Notes: generated from the letters alone by a model not told the origin. 64,000 nt of DNA from Schistocephalus solidus (GCA_017591395.1 WEDG01000317.1:62001-126000), one strand, 5' to 3'. Counted from the stretch's first letter, positions 10,811-23,383 are shown. Program-made: numbers and translations.

Positions 10811-11935
10811 AGATGTGCCCCCTGAAATGGACTGCGTGTTAAATACGCTGGGCCAACTTAGAGACCAAATCAGGGTGCGGCGTGTGTTATTATTCTGGGA
10901 TGCGGTCCCATAACAAATGCCGAACTTGCGGGGTGCGCGTGCCCATCATGGGCACACGTAGGTACCGGTTCATGCCACGCCCCACCCTCCCACTCCGTGG
11001 GAGATACCTCATCTGCGCCCGACCCCACTTCCGGTCACCATGACTATGGCTTGACACCGGGCACAAGCGGGAAAAAGAGGAAAGAGAATGTGGTAGATGC
11101 GGTGCAAGTCTACCATCACTTAAAACTAATTTGCGCACAAGTCACCGTCCCTGCACCACCGTTCTGTGGAGCATACGGTGGACATCGTCGGAGTACGATG
11201 GTTGAACTGAAATGTGTGTGCATCCGCCCAGTGTATGTTGTCCGTTCAGTGGCTGACCAGTGGACTGGGAGTCAACCGGCGATGGCTCCTTCGTACCCCC
11301 TGGTTTTGTGAATCTCGGTGGATGCGTTAAGGGGGCCAGGTCGTGATGTGGCGCGCGAAGACGTGTACGCCGGCCCCGTCAGCCAATGCGCCCAATCCTG
11401 CATCAGATAACTGAACGGTTCGGACGATGGTCTGATTTTGGGGGGCGGGGAAGATAGTGAGCTCGAAGGCTAAGCGCATTTATCTCACTAAAAACAATCT
11501 GACGCACTTAAAACTATCCCGGTGCGCTAAAAGCCGTGGCTTGGAAGGTTGCCAACTGATAGGGTTAACTCGGACCGCGTGGTCAGCCCAATGTGAGTCC
11601 GTTTGTGCGCAATGGACGACTGAGCGTCAGGCTGCAATGGCTCCCTAAGGTGGCCGTCATGGCACTCCCATTCATTTTGGATCCGAGGCGCCTCTCCCTT
11701 GTATTGGAGTGCTCTTGTTTGGTGTTGAGGCCACAGTGCGTGGGCCTGCACCCTCTCCTATCTCCGGTCTCCGTGAATCTGTCTTGAGACCGGATCCAGA
11801 TGGGGGATTGAAACAGATAGTGAGGTAGATGCATCGCAAGTCACCGCCCCTGCGCAAGCCTACTGTGGTGCATACGGTGGACATCGTCGAAAATAATGGT
11901 CGAACTGGCACGTACATGAAGAATACGGTGGTGTA
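10811..11935 (-). repeat. R1 repeat, two reverse-oriented copies
   Basis: Reverse complements of the R1 landmarks occur twice, at about 10811-11520 and 11520-11935. They include CTACCATCACTTAAAAC, GGAGCATACGGTGGACATCG and GGCTTGGAAGGTTGCCAACTG. The copies are diverged and partly nested. Confidence 0.75.
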
Positions 11936-11949
11936 AGGTAGCCCTGAAC

Positions 11950-12450
11950 AGTGCTTTTCTACTGAAAGTTTTCCTGTGCGCACATTTGGCCGAGTAGACC
12001 GATGTTCGGGGAGGGGGGGAGTGGCCTGGAACCGTGCAGGTACAGAGGTAAGAAGGGCACAGTGAGGGTTAGTCGGAGCTGCAGACAACGGTTCTGCAAT
12101 CGCACCATCATGACTTTGCAGGTGATCGACCGGATCGATGTACGATCGACGTGTGCGGTCGCATCGTGGACCAGTTGGCACTGTCAGTGGGGATGTGATT
12201 TGTGCCCTGACAGCAGTCCAAATGCTGCGGCCACCAAAATGTCCTACCTGTATAAACTTGGGGGGGCTGGAATGCGATGTGACAGGAACAGCTGCGAGTG
12301 GTGTCTTCGGTGATACTGACGTTGGTGAGTTGGTTCTGTTCACACTGTCGTGGATCCGTACGAATCTAACTAAAATAATCAGCACCCTGAATGTCACCTG
12401 GCATTGTGGACAGCTGGCAGGTGTTGGATCACGGTGACGTTGGTCCATGG
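11950..12450 (-). pseudogene. Decayed 3' end of the zinc-finger LINE
   Basis: The minus-strand translation contains two damaged fingers, CPQCQVTFRVLIILVRFVRIH-like and GPRCDRTRRSYIDPVDHLQSH-like. They match the terminal C2H2 fingers of the LINE at 30773-34915 (there CDRTFTSRIGLVGHLRIH). The copy is 5' truncated and carries many substitutions. Confidence 0.7.
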
Positions 12451-12629
12451 TAGTCCATGCTAACGTGATTCTCGCTTCGCTTTGGCGGAGCCTATTAGGT
12501 TAATTTAAAGGATTAATGACCTAGTTTATGCGACACACGCAAGCACACCGAGGGGAATGAGTGCATAGGAAAGTCGGCTCGGCATGTACAATGAACTACA
12601 GCGGTGTTTTCGGTAAGTATAAGTCATGC

Positions 12630-12895
12630 AACGCCCTATACAGGACACGGGACTATAAATACGCCACCCAAGTAATAAAGGTGGCTCTGCGCAGAATTCC
12701 AGGAATGGTAAATATTTCTGAGTTATAACCCTACGACTAGCCCTAAAATAAACCTAAATCGTAACCTTAACTCTATAGCTTACCACAACCCTGACCTTAA
12801 TCCCTTTGCTTACGTTAGCCTAAACAGAATCCTGCTTTCCTTGGAATTTAGCGCAAAGATGCCTGGATTGCGGACGGTTCCTGTTTGCAGGTAAT
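12630..12895. mobile_element. Degenerate M2-like element, telomere-like core in reverse orientation
   Basis: A left-end block CCCTATACAGGACACGGGAC resembles the M2 end. A CCCTAA-like degenerate tract (12725-12830) and a TTCCTGTTTG block follow. Ends are poorly preserved. From 12896 to 14040 nothing is recognised. Confidence 0.4.
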
Positions 12896-14041
12896 GTGTA
12901 AAATCGACTCATCCCGTAAGTACACGACCCCAATGGTCATGAATTTTGGTATGTCATGATAGGTTAAAAGAGCGTGTGATTGTTGCTAGTGTGCCAAGTG
13001 AGTGTGGGATCCCAACTCAAATGACCTCTAGTTCTTTTGCGTTTCCCATGCCAGCGCTATGTCGGGGTCAGGCCGAGAGTATAAGAGAGGTGAGGTGCAG
13101 TGGCTGACGTGAAGAAGTGAAACCTCAGTCCAACGCGTGTCACATGGAAACGTCAACGCACACGACGTCTCGTCATTAGGTAACTTCACCATGCATGAGC
13201 GATGGATGATTTTCAGCAGCTGGTATCCTGTATACGACTAGGACCGGGTAAGATTATGTGATGGCGAAGTCTGTGGACACAATTTGGGTAGGCCAGGAGA
13301 AAACGACAGGCATTGGTCCGGCCAAGGTGAAAACCTCAAAAATTCCCCTCGAGTGTAGGACACGCCTAAAACCTGCGACTCCAGTGACCTAGACTGCTCA
13401 CACCTTCATCTTTATTTTGATAGCCAAGAATGAGGTCAAGATCAGAGGGAAGGAAAGGAAGTGACAAGCATCTGTCTCTTCTTCGTACCGGTTATACCCC
13501 CTAATTATGCACCTTCCGCGGACGATGACAACAGTCCACATGAAACCGCAGTTCAAGTGGAAAATGGGAATTTTAATGCTAGCAGAAGAGGAAGGCGCAC
13601 GAGCAGGTCTTATCCAATCGGCCCTGGTGTTTACCCGCTGACCACAATCTTCAAAAAAAAAAACAAACTGACGTGGTGAAAACCAGGCGATGGGAAGAGT
13701 GCAGGGGACGGGAAAAAGGTGGTGGCAAGAGTGGTGGATCTGGACTGGAATTCTGAACCCGAAAGACGCCAAAAGAAAGACGGAAATGAGGATTGCCAGG
13801 CCAGGACTGAAAAGTGAACATGGAACTTGCCACATTCGCTGCAGACTTGATTATGACCTGGCGAATCCGCGCAAGTTGTAAACGCCTACGTGCGGAGTAA
13901 CGAACACGGAGACATTTTCAACAGCATGACAGTGCTCTACATAGCCAATCCATGCTTAGAATACGCTCAGTAATTATCAATCTGGCCACAAGGGATAACA
14001 TACTCGAAAACTAAAAGTTACGAAATTTAACTGTATTGTGC

Positions 14042-14145
14042 TGATGAGGATGATGATGATGATGATGACGACGACGATGACGACGGTGGTGGTGGTGATG
14101 GTTCGGAGGAGGAGGAGGAGGAGGAGGAGGAAGAGACGCATAAAT
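14042..14145 (+). repeat. GAT/GAC then GGA triplet microsatellite
   Basis: Runs of GATGATGAT, GACGACGAT, GGTGGTGGT and GGAGGAGGA in one register. Confidence 0.9.
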
Positions 14146-14775
14146 AAACTAAGCACACAGTTTTAACGACAGGAATGTCACAATTCAGTAGTGATATCTG
14201 AACTAAAATGTTGCCCAGTTCTCTCGGAGCGATACGACCAATGACCTGGAGGATGTCTTGAAAACAAACAAAACGGCACTTTAGAGATAGGGCGCGCAAT
14301 AAAATAGCATTCAGAAAAACTACCCCGATTAACGGTGAAAAAAACAATTAAGCAAAACACTCGCCCTGCTTATCAGACTAGGAATACAGTGCGTATGTAA
14401 GTAGGCAAGGTTGTCTATAAAACCCTACGGTGCCGACAGACGTTTGCTACAGTATGCACCGCAATGGAAGTTAGTAGATACGTGTAGAAAAGATTGACAA
14501 ACTTGGATTGATAAATTAAATTTCATTAAATATACTCCAGAGGTGATTCATACATGAAATGTGCGGACTGTTGACAGGGAAAATGTGGACGCGAAAGAAG
14601 TAGTTACTTGAATATAGTGCATAGAGTCAACGGTCGATCTCATAGAAAGTTGACCGAAAAGTTAAAATGCGTCTTAGATTAGAAATGATTAACTGAATTT
14701 ACTTTTTAACCTCCTATAAAATCACAGAATTCCAGCTTTTGAATAAGCGTATTTTCGGCCTCCTGAACAAACCTT

Positions 14776-15176
14776 CACTCGATAAAAAATGGCTACTTAA
14801 GTAGTGTGCATAGTTGCTCGATATTTTAGATGCCCTTATAAATTCAAATGAATTTTAAAGAGAGCATTAGCATTTGCAATGGACGTGGACTAAATTGTAT
14901 ACTTCGTGAGCAGCATTAATAAACCAAACTCATGCGATGCGATTGGAATGAAACTTGTACAATCTTAAAAAACGTTTCACAATCAGAAACTCTTCGAATA
15001 CCAAAACATAGCCTTTGTTCAAATGCAATGTTTGAAGAAGACGTGATTTTCTATTAAATGTGTACAGGAAAGAATATATTCACTCATGCTTTCTATAAAA
15101 TATATTTGAATTTGTAAAAACATACAAAGATAGAGAGATTATGCACACTACTTAAGTAGTCATTTTTTACAGAGTG
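14776..15176. mobile_element. MITE M1, 401 bp with 38-bp terminal inverted repeats
   Basis: The left end is CACTCGATAAAAAATGGCTA and then CTTAAGTAGTGTGCATA. The reverse complement of the right end is CACTCTGTAAAAAATGACTA and then CTTAAGTAGTGTGCATA. The interior is A+T rich and noncoding. A second member with the same ATGGCTACTTAA ends is at 22305-22869. It fits a non-autonomous cut-and-paste transposon. The superfamily is not determined because I could not fix a target duplication. Confidence 0.8.
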
Positions 15177-15763
15177 AGAGGACGAAGAGACGTTGCCTAA
15201 AATTTCTTGGGGCAAGGCTCTAAGGTATTAAATATTACAATTACATTCCTAATCGGAGACGCGTGTTAAAATTTCGGTAAACTTTGCATGAGAGCGGTCG
15301 CTAACTGTAGTTTCAACGGAGTTTCGGTGTCTATACACATTTAATTGCATTTCGCAGAAAGCATGTAGAAAAACGTTGTGCTCATACCTTGAAATTTGGA
15401 GCCAAATTCTCTATCGCCGAAGTTTTCCTCGGTTTTGGTGCGGGTTGACGATGCAGTCGCGGAAAAATAAAGCTTCTACGATTACTGCTCAGTTAAACGA
15501 TAATTAAACTTCCATTTTTTGCTTATGTTGGCGATGCCGTTCAAACACGCTTAACGCTCCCTCCTCTTTTCATTCCAAACCAATACTTCACCGAGTTCAC
15601 TTTGATTAATTCCTTTGCCCATTTGAAACCCACTCTTCTTTCTAAATCCTCCTCAGGTTTTCAAGATTACGTGCTCTTCAGACTAGTCGCATAGCGACCA
15701 CAAAATCCAGGACAATAAGATCGTTATGTCTGGTTTAGTAAACTTCATAAGTTAGTTATAACT
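15177..15763. other. Unrecognised intron sequence
   Basis: A+T-rich intron 6 sequence between MITE M1 and the PLE-B fragment. No element recognised. Confidence 0.4.
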
Positions 15764-16800
15764 GTGTCATTACTGCTTGTGATCTCTCTAGATAAACCCG
15801 AAAGGCGTAATGAAACGAACGTGTTCCTTAACCTGATCAGTGAAGGACCTTCCCCAGAATTATATACATTACCGACAAAGACAAGGGCGACTGGAACGAC
15901 TGACGGGACATTTCAAACATCGGTATACCGCAAGGTAGCTTATACGGAAATTATCCTGCATTACCAGAGCAACAACCCTGTTGCTCACAAGTGGAGTACT
16001 GTTAACACCTTACTCAATCGAGCTAAAACGCACTGTTCTGATAATGAACTCTTCCAGAACGAATTCAGTTATTTATTCAAACTATTTGGCAGATATGGTT
16101 ATCCAAGAGAATTAATACGTCGATGCATGAGACGACAGAAGTTAAAAGAAAAAGACAAGGAACTGGATTGTTCCGGTCAAGTGCTCAAATCAATGAACTG
16201 GCAAACACTTCCATAGGTCAAGAACGTGTCTGAACTCGTTGAAAGGCACCTGCGGAAACATCAAATCCAAGTGGCACAAAAACCAACGACTACACTACAA
16301 AATCAGCTTGTACACTCTAAGGATAGGGTTGGATATTTAGATAAAAAAGAAGTCGTATACACGATTCCATGTAACAGCTGCAATGCGGTGTATTGTGGTC
16401 AGACAGGAAAGTCAGCCTCCACGCGCATACATGAACATCAATTGTCAGTCAGGAGGCGAGACCATTTGTCTCAAGTTTCCATGCATACGCTGGAAACTGG
16501 ACACAAATTTGCCTGGGACAAAACCCGCATTGTTGCCTCCTGTCCATCTAAGAAAGGCCGAGCATTTTTGGAGGACATTTTCTCAGATAACTCATGCATC
16601 AACCGACACATCGAATCGGACCCTGTGTACAGCAACCTGAAAGAAAGCTGGAGGAGGCGAGAACCAAACCAAACGGAAATACACCCCTCAATGACAACCG
16701 TTGGCAGGAATGCCTAAGCAATATCAATTTTCGGCAGATTTTAAATGTTAAGTGTTTCGCACATTTACTTCAAGTCTGACGACGACCTGGGGAACCAGCG
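15764..16800 (+). pseudogene. Penelope-like element PLE-B, 5'-truncated: RT C-terminus plus GIY-YIG endonuclease
   Basis: One frame from 15764 to 16717 is interrupted by an in-frame TAG at 16214-16216. The reverse-oriented copy at 17400-18230 has a Tyr codon there. The first part matches the reverse transcriptase thumb of Penelope elements (GTFQTSVYRK, THCSDNELFQNE). The second part is a GIY-YIG domain: VVYTIPCNSCNAVYCGQTGK with the family CxxC, then TRIHEHQLSVRRRDHL and TGHKFAWDKTRIVA. The catalytic RT motifs are missing, so the copy cannot move by itself. Its 3' flank runs to about 16800. Confidence 0.88.
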
Positions 16801-16892
16801 TCGAAAATGTACCTAATAATGTTTCATATTGGTTCCCAAAGAACGTTTTTGCTTCGAATTATACTTCTTTGGATGCCTATATTCCAATACAC

Positions 16893-17305
16893 ACACACAC
16901 GACAGTTCGATCGTTGTAGTCCGACGATAACCACCGTATGCTCCATGGGAAAGTGGAGCAGGGACGGTGACTTGCGCGTGATTTAGTTTAAAGTGATAGT
17001 AGACTTGCGCTGCATATACCGCACTCTCTCCTCCTCCACCACCAGAGCCCGGTGTCAAGACAGAGTCAAGAAGACCGGAGGCGGGAGAGGACGCAAGTGG
17101 CTGGCGCGGCTAGGTCCCCTAAGTCCTAGCCGCTCCTTGGCGTGCCACAACACCATGTTCGGCATTTGTTAGCGCAGCGCGACCCGAATAACGCATGCCG
17201 TGCCCTAATGTGGCCCCCGTGTTGGTCCAACGCATCTACCACGTGGCCCGTTTAGGGGGCACAATACACACACAACAGTTCGACCGACGTAGTCCGACGA
17301 TGTCC
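16893..17305 (+). repeat. R1 repeat between the two PLE-B copies
   Basis: Landmarks CACACGACAGTTCGATCG, ATGCTCCATGGGAAAGTGG, GTGATAGTAGACTTGCGCTG and CTACCACGTGGCCCGTTTAG are present. The copy ends beside a short (TA)n at 17311-17331. Confidence 0.8.
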
Positions 17306-17399
17306 ATTCTTATATATATATATATATATATCAATTGGAAAATAGGCATCCCAAGAAATATAATTAGAAGCAAAGACGTTCTTTGGGAAACAATAGGTA

Positions 17400-18230
17400 A
17401 CTTTATTATGTAAATTTTCGACGCTGGCACCCCAGATCGTCGTCAGACTTGTGGTAAGTGTGCAAAAACAGTTCAAATTTGACACGTGCCGGAAAAATCG
17501 ATATTGCTTTGTCATTCCTGCCAATTGTTGTCATTGTGGGGGCATTTACATTTGGATTGGCTGTCGTTTCTTCCCGCTTTCTTTCAGGTAGTCGTACACA
17601 TGGTCCAATTCGATGCGTCGGTTGATGCATGAGTCATCTGAGAAAAACGGCCTCTAAAAAAATTCTCGGCCTTTCTTAGATGGACAGGAGGCAACAATGC
17701 GGGTTTTGTCCCAGGCAAATTTGTGTCCTGTTTCTAGCGTGTGCATGGCAACTTGAGACAAGTGGTCTCGCCTCCTTACTGCCAATTGATGTTCGTGTAT
17801 GCGCGTGGAGGCTGATTTTTCCTGTCTGACCACAGTACACCGCATTGCAGCTGTTACATGGTATCTTGTAAACGACTTCTTTTTTATCTAAATAGCCAAC
17901 CCTATCCTTAGGGTGTACAAGCTGGTTTCGAAGTGTAGTCGTTGGTTTGTGCGCCACTTGGATTTGATGTTTCCCGCAGGTGTCTTTCAACGAGTTCGGA
18001 CACGTTCTTGATGTACGGAAGTGTTCGCCAGTTCTTTGATTTGGGCGCTTGACCGGAACAATCTAGTTCCTTGTCTTTTTCCTTTTTTTCTTTTTAACTT
18101 CTGTCGTCTCATGCATCGACGTACAAATTCTCTTGGATAACCATTTCTGCAAAATAGTTTGAATAAATAACTGAGTTCGTTTTGGTAGAGTTCATTATCA
18201 GAACACTCACTAATGTGGTAAGGATCTCAC
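17400..18230 (-). pseudogene. PLE-B second copy, inverted
   Basis: Reading the minus strand gives the same RT thumb and GIY-YIG order as 15764-16717, including RVGYLDKKEVVYKIPCNSCN and TRIHEHQLAVRRRDHL. A frameshift near 17820 splits the endonuclease into two frames (17676-17990 and 17654-17845). With the forward copy it makes an inverted repeat of about 0.8 kb around the R1 insertion. Confidence 0.85.
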
Positions 18231-18517
18231 TCGATCCCATTTGTCCGCCCGCCAGTTACCGACCGGCGATAAACGAACGTTGTGTCATAGGACACATACC
18301 ATATATATAGCACAAATATGTCGCTAAGAGTGCAACAGGCAAGACGGGCGGACAAATGGGATCGAGTGAGATCCTTACCACATTAGTGAGTGTTACGCAC
18401 TTGTTTGGCTTGTTTATGTACCTCACTGCACAAGGCATATGATGTACTGATGATCGGTAATGACCGTGAAACAGCTGTCTGCGTCTTGCCTGTTGCACTC
18501 TTAGCAACATATTTGTG

Positions 18518-18530
<13 letters not shown>
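18206..18530. repeat. Nested inverted repeats beside (AT)n
   Basis: Two arm pairs. CACTAATGTGGTAAGGATCT at about 18208-18254 is inverted at about 18346-18394. TAGCACAAATATGTCGCTAA at about 18308-18347 is inverted at about 18482-18520. Confidence 0.75.

Positions 18531-18593
<63 letters not shown>
18519..18593 (+). repeat. (AT)n microsatellite
   Basis: About 37 uninterrupted AT repeats. Confidence 0.97.
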
Positions 18594-18595
<2 letters not shown>

Positions 18596-18639
18596 CTAAT
18601 AGAAGCGAAGATGCGCGTTCCCGGAAATAAATGAGAAGA

Positions 18640-18800
18640 AGAGGCGATCACGGGAACCGTTAGTTGGATGATCAACGCTCAAACCCACTGCGCCACAAGC
18701 TCGTTGTCTTGCTGGTTTCGATTGGGAATATAAGCATTGATGGATGGACGCTCAGCGATCGCTTACGGGACTCGCTCGTCCCGCTCTGCCTCTGGATTAA
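18640..18800 (-). repeat. SINE fragments, reverse oriented
   Basis: A box B/box A head remnant (CTCAAACCCACTGCGCCACAAG) is followed by the tail of another copy (CAGCGATCGCTTACGGGACTC, CTCGTCCCGCTCTGCC). It ends 90 bp from the exon 6 donor. Confidence 0.65.
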
Positions 18801-18889
18801 GTTTTTTTGTTTTAAACAGCAGTGCAAAACTCTAGGCTGGCAGATTACGTAAACAAACAATTATCTATACAAGTAATTTTTCACATTAC

Positions 18890-19165
18890 CTTGGAGATCA
18901 TCCGGCCACGCATGATGCGACAATAGAAGACCAGAGGCAGGGTCTCGGAGAGGCAGATTGGTTCGGCAGAAGTTGTTAGGACGGAGGAATCAAAAGCCCT
19001 ACTAACCAACCCGCTGGGTATTTGCATTTTCGAGATGGCGATCCTTTCGAGGATGGATATTATGCGGATGGGACATTCTGGATGCACCTGGGGATTGTTG
19101 CCGTTAGGACAGAGGCAGAAGTGCTTCAGTAGGTCAGATCAAAAACAAGAGCAGTGCGCCGGTTC
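18890..19165 (-). CDS. HDAC4: HDAC class IIa exon 6, start of deacetylase domain, with apparent 1-base deletion
   Basis: The acceptor is CATGTAG at 19166-19172 and the donor is AAG|GTAATG at 18888-18889. The first base completes a Glu codon with exon 5. The first frame reads TALVFDLTY (family: TGLVYDTLM). The second frame reads LKHFCLC and then VHPECPIRIISIL (family: LKHQCTC...HPEHAGRIQSI), keeping the CxC and His of the structural zinc site. The two frames are joined without overlap or gap except for one missing base at about 19127-19131, which leaves a TGA in frame. The exon end, MRGRMISK, joins EELAVF of exon 7 in phase 0. A stretch of about 40 residues between ISIL and MRGR is longer than in vertebrates. 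The frameshift is either a sequencing or assembly error or a real lesion. Confidence 0.88.
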
Positions 19166-21857
19166 CTACATGAGGGAAGGAAAGGAAGATCAGCTGAAAA
19201 TTCCAAAAGGTTGCTGCGGCCTAAAAGCAGCAGACATCGATTCTAGGCCTTTAAATTTTCGTTAGATATTCATGTTTGCACTTAAAGGAAAGTCCTCCGG
19301 ACACACTTGTTAATATTCGGTCTGAAAGGCTGCATGGTTGTTCGGGCTGTAATCCATCAAATTTAGCAGAACAACCGAGTACTATTCAGAAGCTGCCAAA
19401 GGGTAATTAGTGCAAAGTAAAAATATACACACCGCATGACTCAAATAAAAGTCATCACGTGTTTCGCTCTGCAGGACACAGTCTCGAGCAGCTCGGCTCT
19501 TCAGTGGATTGCTAGTAGCGTTCCTCGTGTGGTTTTTGACTATTATAATTCTAGCTTTTTAACGTAAAACTTGTTAATTTACTCAGAACTTGACGTACGT
19601 ACGCGCGGTGAATTTTTCAAGGCAGCCATTCTCAGCTTCCTAATATGAAGATTCGAAGAAACGAATTCCAAAAATCGGCGGTTACAGCGCCATTAATATC
19701 TACTGTCCGTGGGCAGACAAACCCAGGGAGGCCTTTCAAAAGTCAAAGAAAATACAACAGTTGCAACAAAGGTGACCCACGTGTCTCCAGAGGCAGAAAA
19801 ACAGCTCCCACGGGAAAGGTTATGACGAGCTGCCAACTCCTTAGGCCATCAGAAGAACCGAAACCGCAAGTTCACTTACTGGACCTAGTAAGTCATTAAT
19901 GCGAACTGCACGGGACTTAGAAAGACTTTTGTAAAGCATCTATCTTACCCTATCCTCCTATCTTTCAGACGAATGGATGTTAAAGTAGGCCCGAACAGAC
20001 CAGCTAGCACTCTGTGTTGCCCTCCGCACAAGGCGAGTACTTCTGTTGAGCCATTGTGGTTCTGGTCCGCCTGCTGTGGATTGCGTCTCCTAGCGTTTGA
20101 GGTCCAGTGGCAAAGTTCGTGACAGTTAGTGGGACATATCCTAGCAGCCATAGCCAACCGGCTGGAGGCGGACATACAACTGCGGCAACACCTTTATTCG
20201 GCTTAGAAAGCGCGCCAGGTGTAACCCAGGTCGCGGGCTTTTGAAATTTAGCCGCCATCTTTTCTGCTCTCCATTCGCGTGTGAATCCTCTTATGTGTAC
20301 GTCGATTGGCCTATTTCAGCCATTATATACTGCATTTTAACCCTATTTGTTTACTCGAACAACAAAAATGAGGTCATCAGCGCACGACGCTGGCACCATT
20401 TTGATGGGAAGTCCGAATTGATCAATATTTTGAGACGTATTCAAGGTCGATTCTTCACGGTGAATGGAGGACGTTTTTGCTGAAATTTTTGGAATTTTAC
20501 TTTCAAAATAAAGCGTAGCTCTCTCTTCACTACAAGCACATCAGGCTTCCTTGACGGGTACTCACAGCACACGTAAGCCAGATCGCCATAAAGGCTCTGT
20601 TGAAAAGGAGGCATTGCAGCTTGAACTTCAGTGGGGCCGAGGTCAACGATTGGTAACGCAACGTAACAGATTAATAATACGGTTGGTTGAAAATGGAACT
20701 TAACTGTGCAGAAATAGTGGTCTCAGAGGATGCTGTCTAGCTTTACCGTAGAGTTTTTCAAGCCCAGTTTAGTCAGAGAACTGCACGCGACTTAGAAAGA
20801 CTTTTAAAGCATCAATCTCACCCTATTTGCTGAAAATCATTACCGGTTAAGGGGCCACTAACTAGAAGCAAAAAGGCAGAAACGGCTTCGGTAAGACAGG
20901 GGAGAGAGGACTGACAAGTTCATGCTTGTCCGCTGTTGCTAATCACCCACTTCCAAGCTGGGAGAACCCGAAGTCCAAAGACCGGTCCGTGTCGTCTTAG
21001 GGCTTCAAATCATGAATGCAAATTTGGCCTTCTCAGTTCTGCTCAAAGATGGGTCTCGATTAAGATGCCTTGGCATGCTAATTAAAAGTCCACACAAGTG
21101 TAGCGCTGCAGGAAACCGTTGAGAGAGAATCAGCTCACCGGTAGGTCTAACACTGCTCCGCACATGTGCCCTCCGGTATATACTCCAGTTTTCAAAATCT
21201 GGAGCTTTTTACTTTCCTGAGAAACCAATATACGCAACACGAGAAAAAATTTTTTTAAGGCTACGACCGAAAGTAAATGCATAGCCTGTGGGTTTTAGGA
21301 CGGAGCGTCAATCCCATTGTCGCATCCCCTTATGAGGCAAGGTCAGCAGTAGGGGAACGGAGAGATTTGGACGCATTAATTATCCTCAAATAGGGAGAGC
21401 GCCAATGGTCTTGAAAGCGCCCACAGATCCCGCAAATTCGAACAACGAGAAGGTTTTGGTATGCTTCAACCCAGGTCAGGTTAATGCCTTGTCCTAGTGA
21501 TCAGCAAAAACAAAGACGTTTCAGGAGCGCATATAGAGTTTTCACACTTTATGCGTTTCCAAGTGGTCTGTTTGAAGGAGTTGCTGTATCAAAAATTGCA
21601 AAAAAACGAAACACGATACAGTTTAAAAGACAAGCGACTAATCCAAGTCTTCAGACTCCAAACCTTCCGTGTTTGCGAGGAAGAAGAATATGTTTTATCA
21701 AGGGCGTAAATGAAATGCGAATGTAATCACCCTCATAGCATTAACGGCAAAGGCTTACAGGAGGTGACGTATCAGCTAAAACATTAACTGAAATTCTGAA
21801 ATGAGTTAGGCCAGAAGGAAGGGCTCACGATCTTGATTAGCACGCGGCATCTTCCAC
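19166..21857 (-). other. Intron 5, 5'-distal part, unique
   Basis: No exon, RNA gene or named repeat recognised in about 2.7 kb. Confidence 0.4.
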
Positions 21858-22062
<205 letters not shown>

Positions 22063-22304
22063 GCCAGGCAACCACAGGCCTACTATCGCTGGCAGTCAGC
22101 GACTGCAACCGTCTTTGATGATGGGTTCGAGAGAGAATCCAAAAAGTTAGGCCAATAAATACCATGTTCTAGGGATCGTCTCTTCTTCTTCTGAGCTGCT
22201 TCCCGGAACTCACCCCTTCGATTCTATCACCCATCTAAAGTTGTTTAATTAACGCGAGAATAGGGGCTATACGGTGCGCATCTCTACAGTCAACGTGAAA
22301 AATC

Positions 22305-22869
22305 CTACTCGATGATGAATGGCTACTTAAGTTGCATTTAGATGTTCAAACTTCTGTTATGGAAAACATTAAAAAGCTCCTTTAATGCAATTCCTTTGAA
22401 GCAAATTGTGTCCTTCCCCCACAGATCTGCTTTTAGCAGAAAATGTATGTTAAGAGATTTTTCGAAAGAGTTAAATATTGGTTCAAGAAGCGTCCTTTCT
22501 GCATGTTTATTAATGCTCTTTTAGGCGTATTCAACAGATCCACATCTACCGCATACATTTAACAGCGTTTGATTTTATCTTTCGAATAACATACAAGGTA
22601 TAATTCGCTTAACATCACAAGGCACACAGCGTGTCATTTGGAAACCTTTAACGAAAGGGCAGGACTTGAGATTTTTGCGAATTTAAAAAGTTTTTGAGCA
22701 CTAAGATACACCACCTCATCAGGTATAATATTCGGAGATGTACTTTGTTACAAAAGGCTTATGAGAAAGAAGCTTTCGTGCTTTTTAAAAATATTCTAGG
22801 GCTTTATAAAAAAACACTTCAACTCATTGGAAAATAATAAACCGTAGTTAAGTAGCCATTTGGTGAGCC
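22305..22869. mobile_element. MITE M1 family, longer diverged copy
   Basis: Ends share ATGGCTACTTAAGT (left) and, reverse complemented, AAATGGCTACTTAACT (right). The interior, about 560 bp, differs from the 14776 copy. It resembles a degenerate stretch at about 36480-36900 (shared TCATTTGGAAAC and TTGCGAATT...AAAAGTTT blocks). Confidence 0.6.
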
Positions 22870-23383
22870 GGTATCCTGAAGTGAATAAAAATATTTGCAT
22901 TACACCGCCTGCTAATCCATACTGCAACGTCGAGTAAGAAGGAATGCTTTCAAAACAAAACTGCATTGTAGACTTTCACAAGCTGGGCCACCCGCTGCAC
23001 AAGTCACGATAGGAGGGGAAGCACACGAGCGGATGGCTTCTCTTCTCTCTCTAACGCAGGTGTGAGCCCACATAGGCTTTGAAATTACTGCGAAATTGAC
23101 CAAACATTTTTTTTTAGGCAGCGGAGAAGGCCGAGGGATGATTGCGAAAACAAAGCTTCAACGCATAAATAGACCGTGTCAGTAAAAGGAAACAGCCAGC
23201 TGGGAGCCGCAATCTCAACTACGCTTAACAGTATGCGAGAGGCCTCGATTTGTACGTCAGCAGGCCCTAGTTCTGTCAGCAGCGCGCGAGGCTGCGTTCT
23301 TTTTATAGATATAACGCAGACTGCTTGTCTCTGTGTGTATGTATGTGTGTGGGTGCGTGGGGTGTAGGGGTACTAGTTAGGGG
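22870..23383. other. Unrecognised intron sequence
   Basis: Short GT-rich run near 23325-23370. Nothing else named. Confidence 0.4.
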
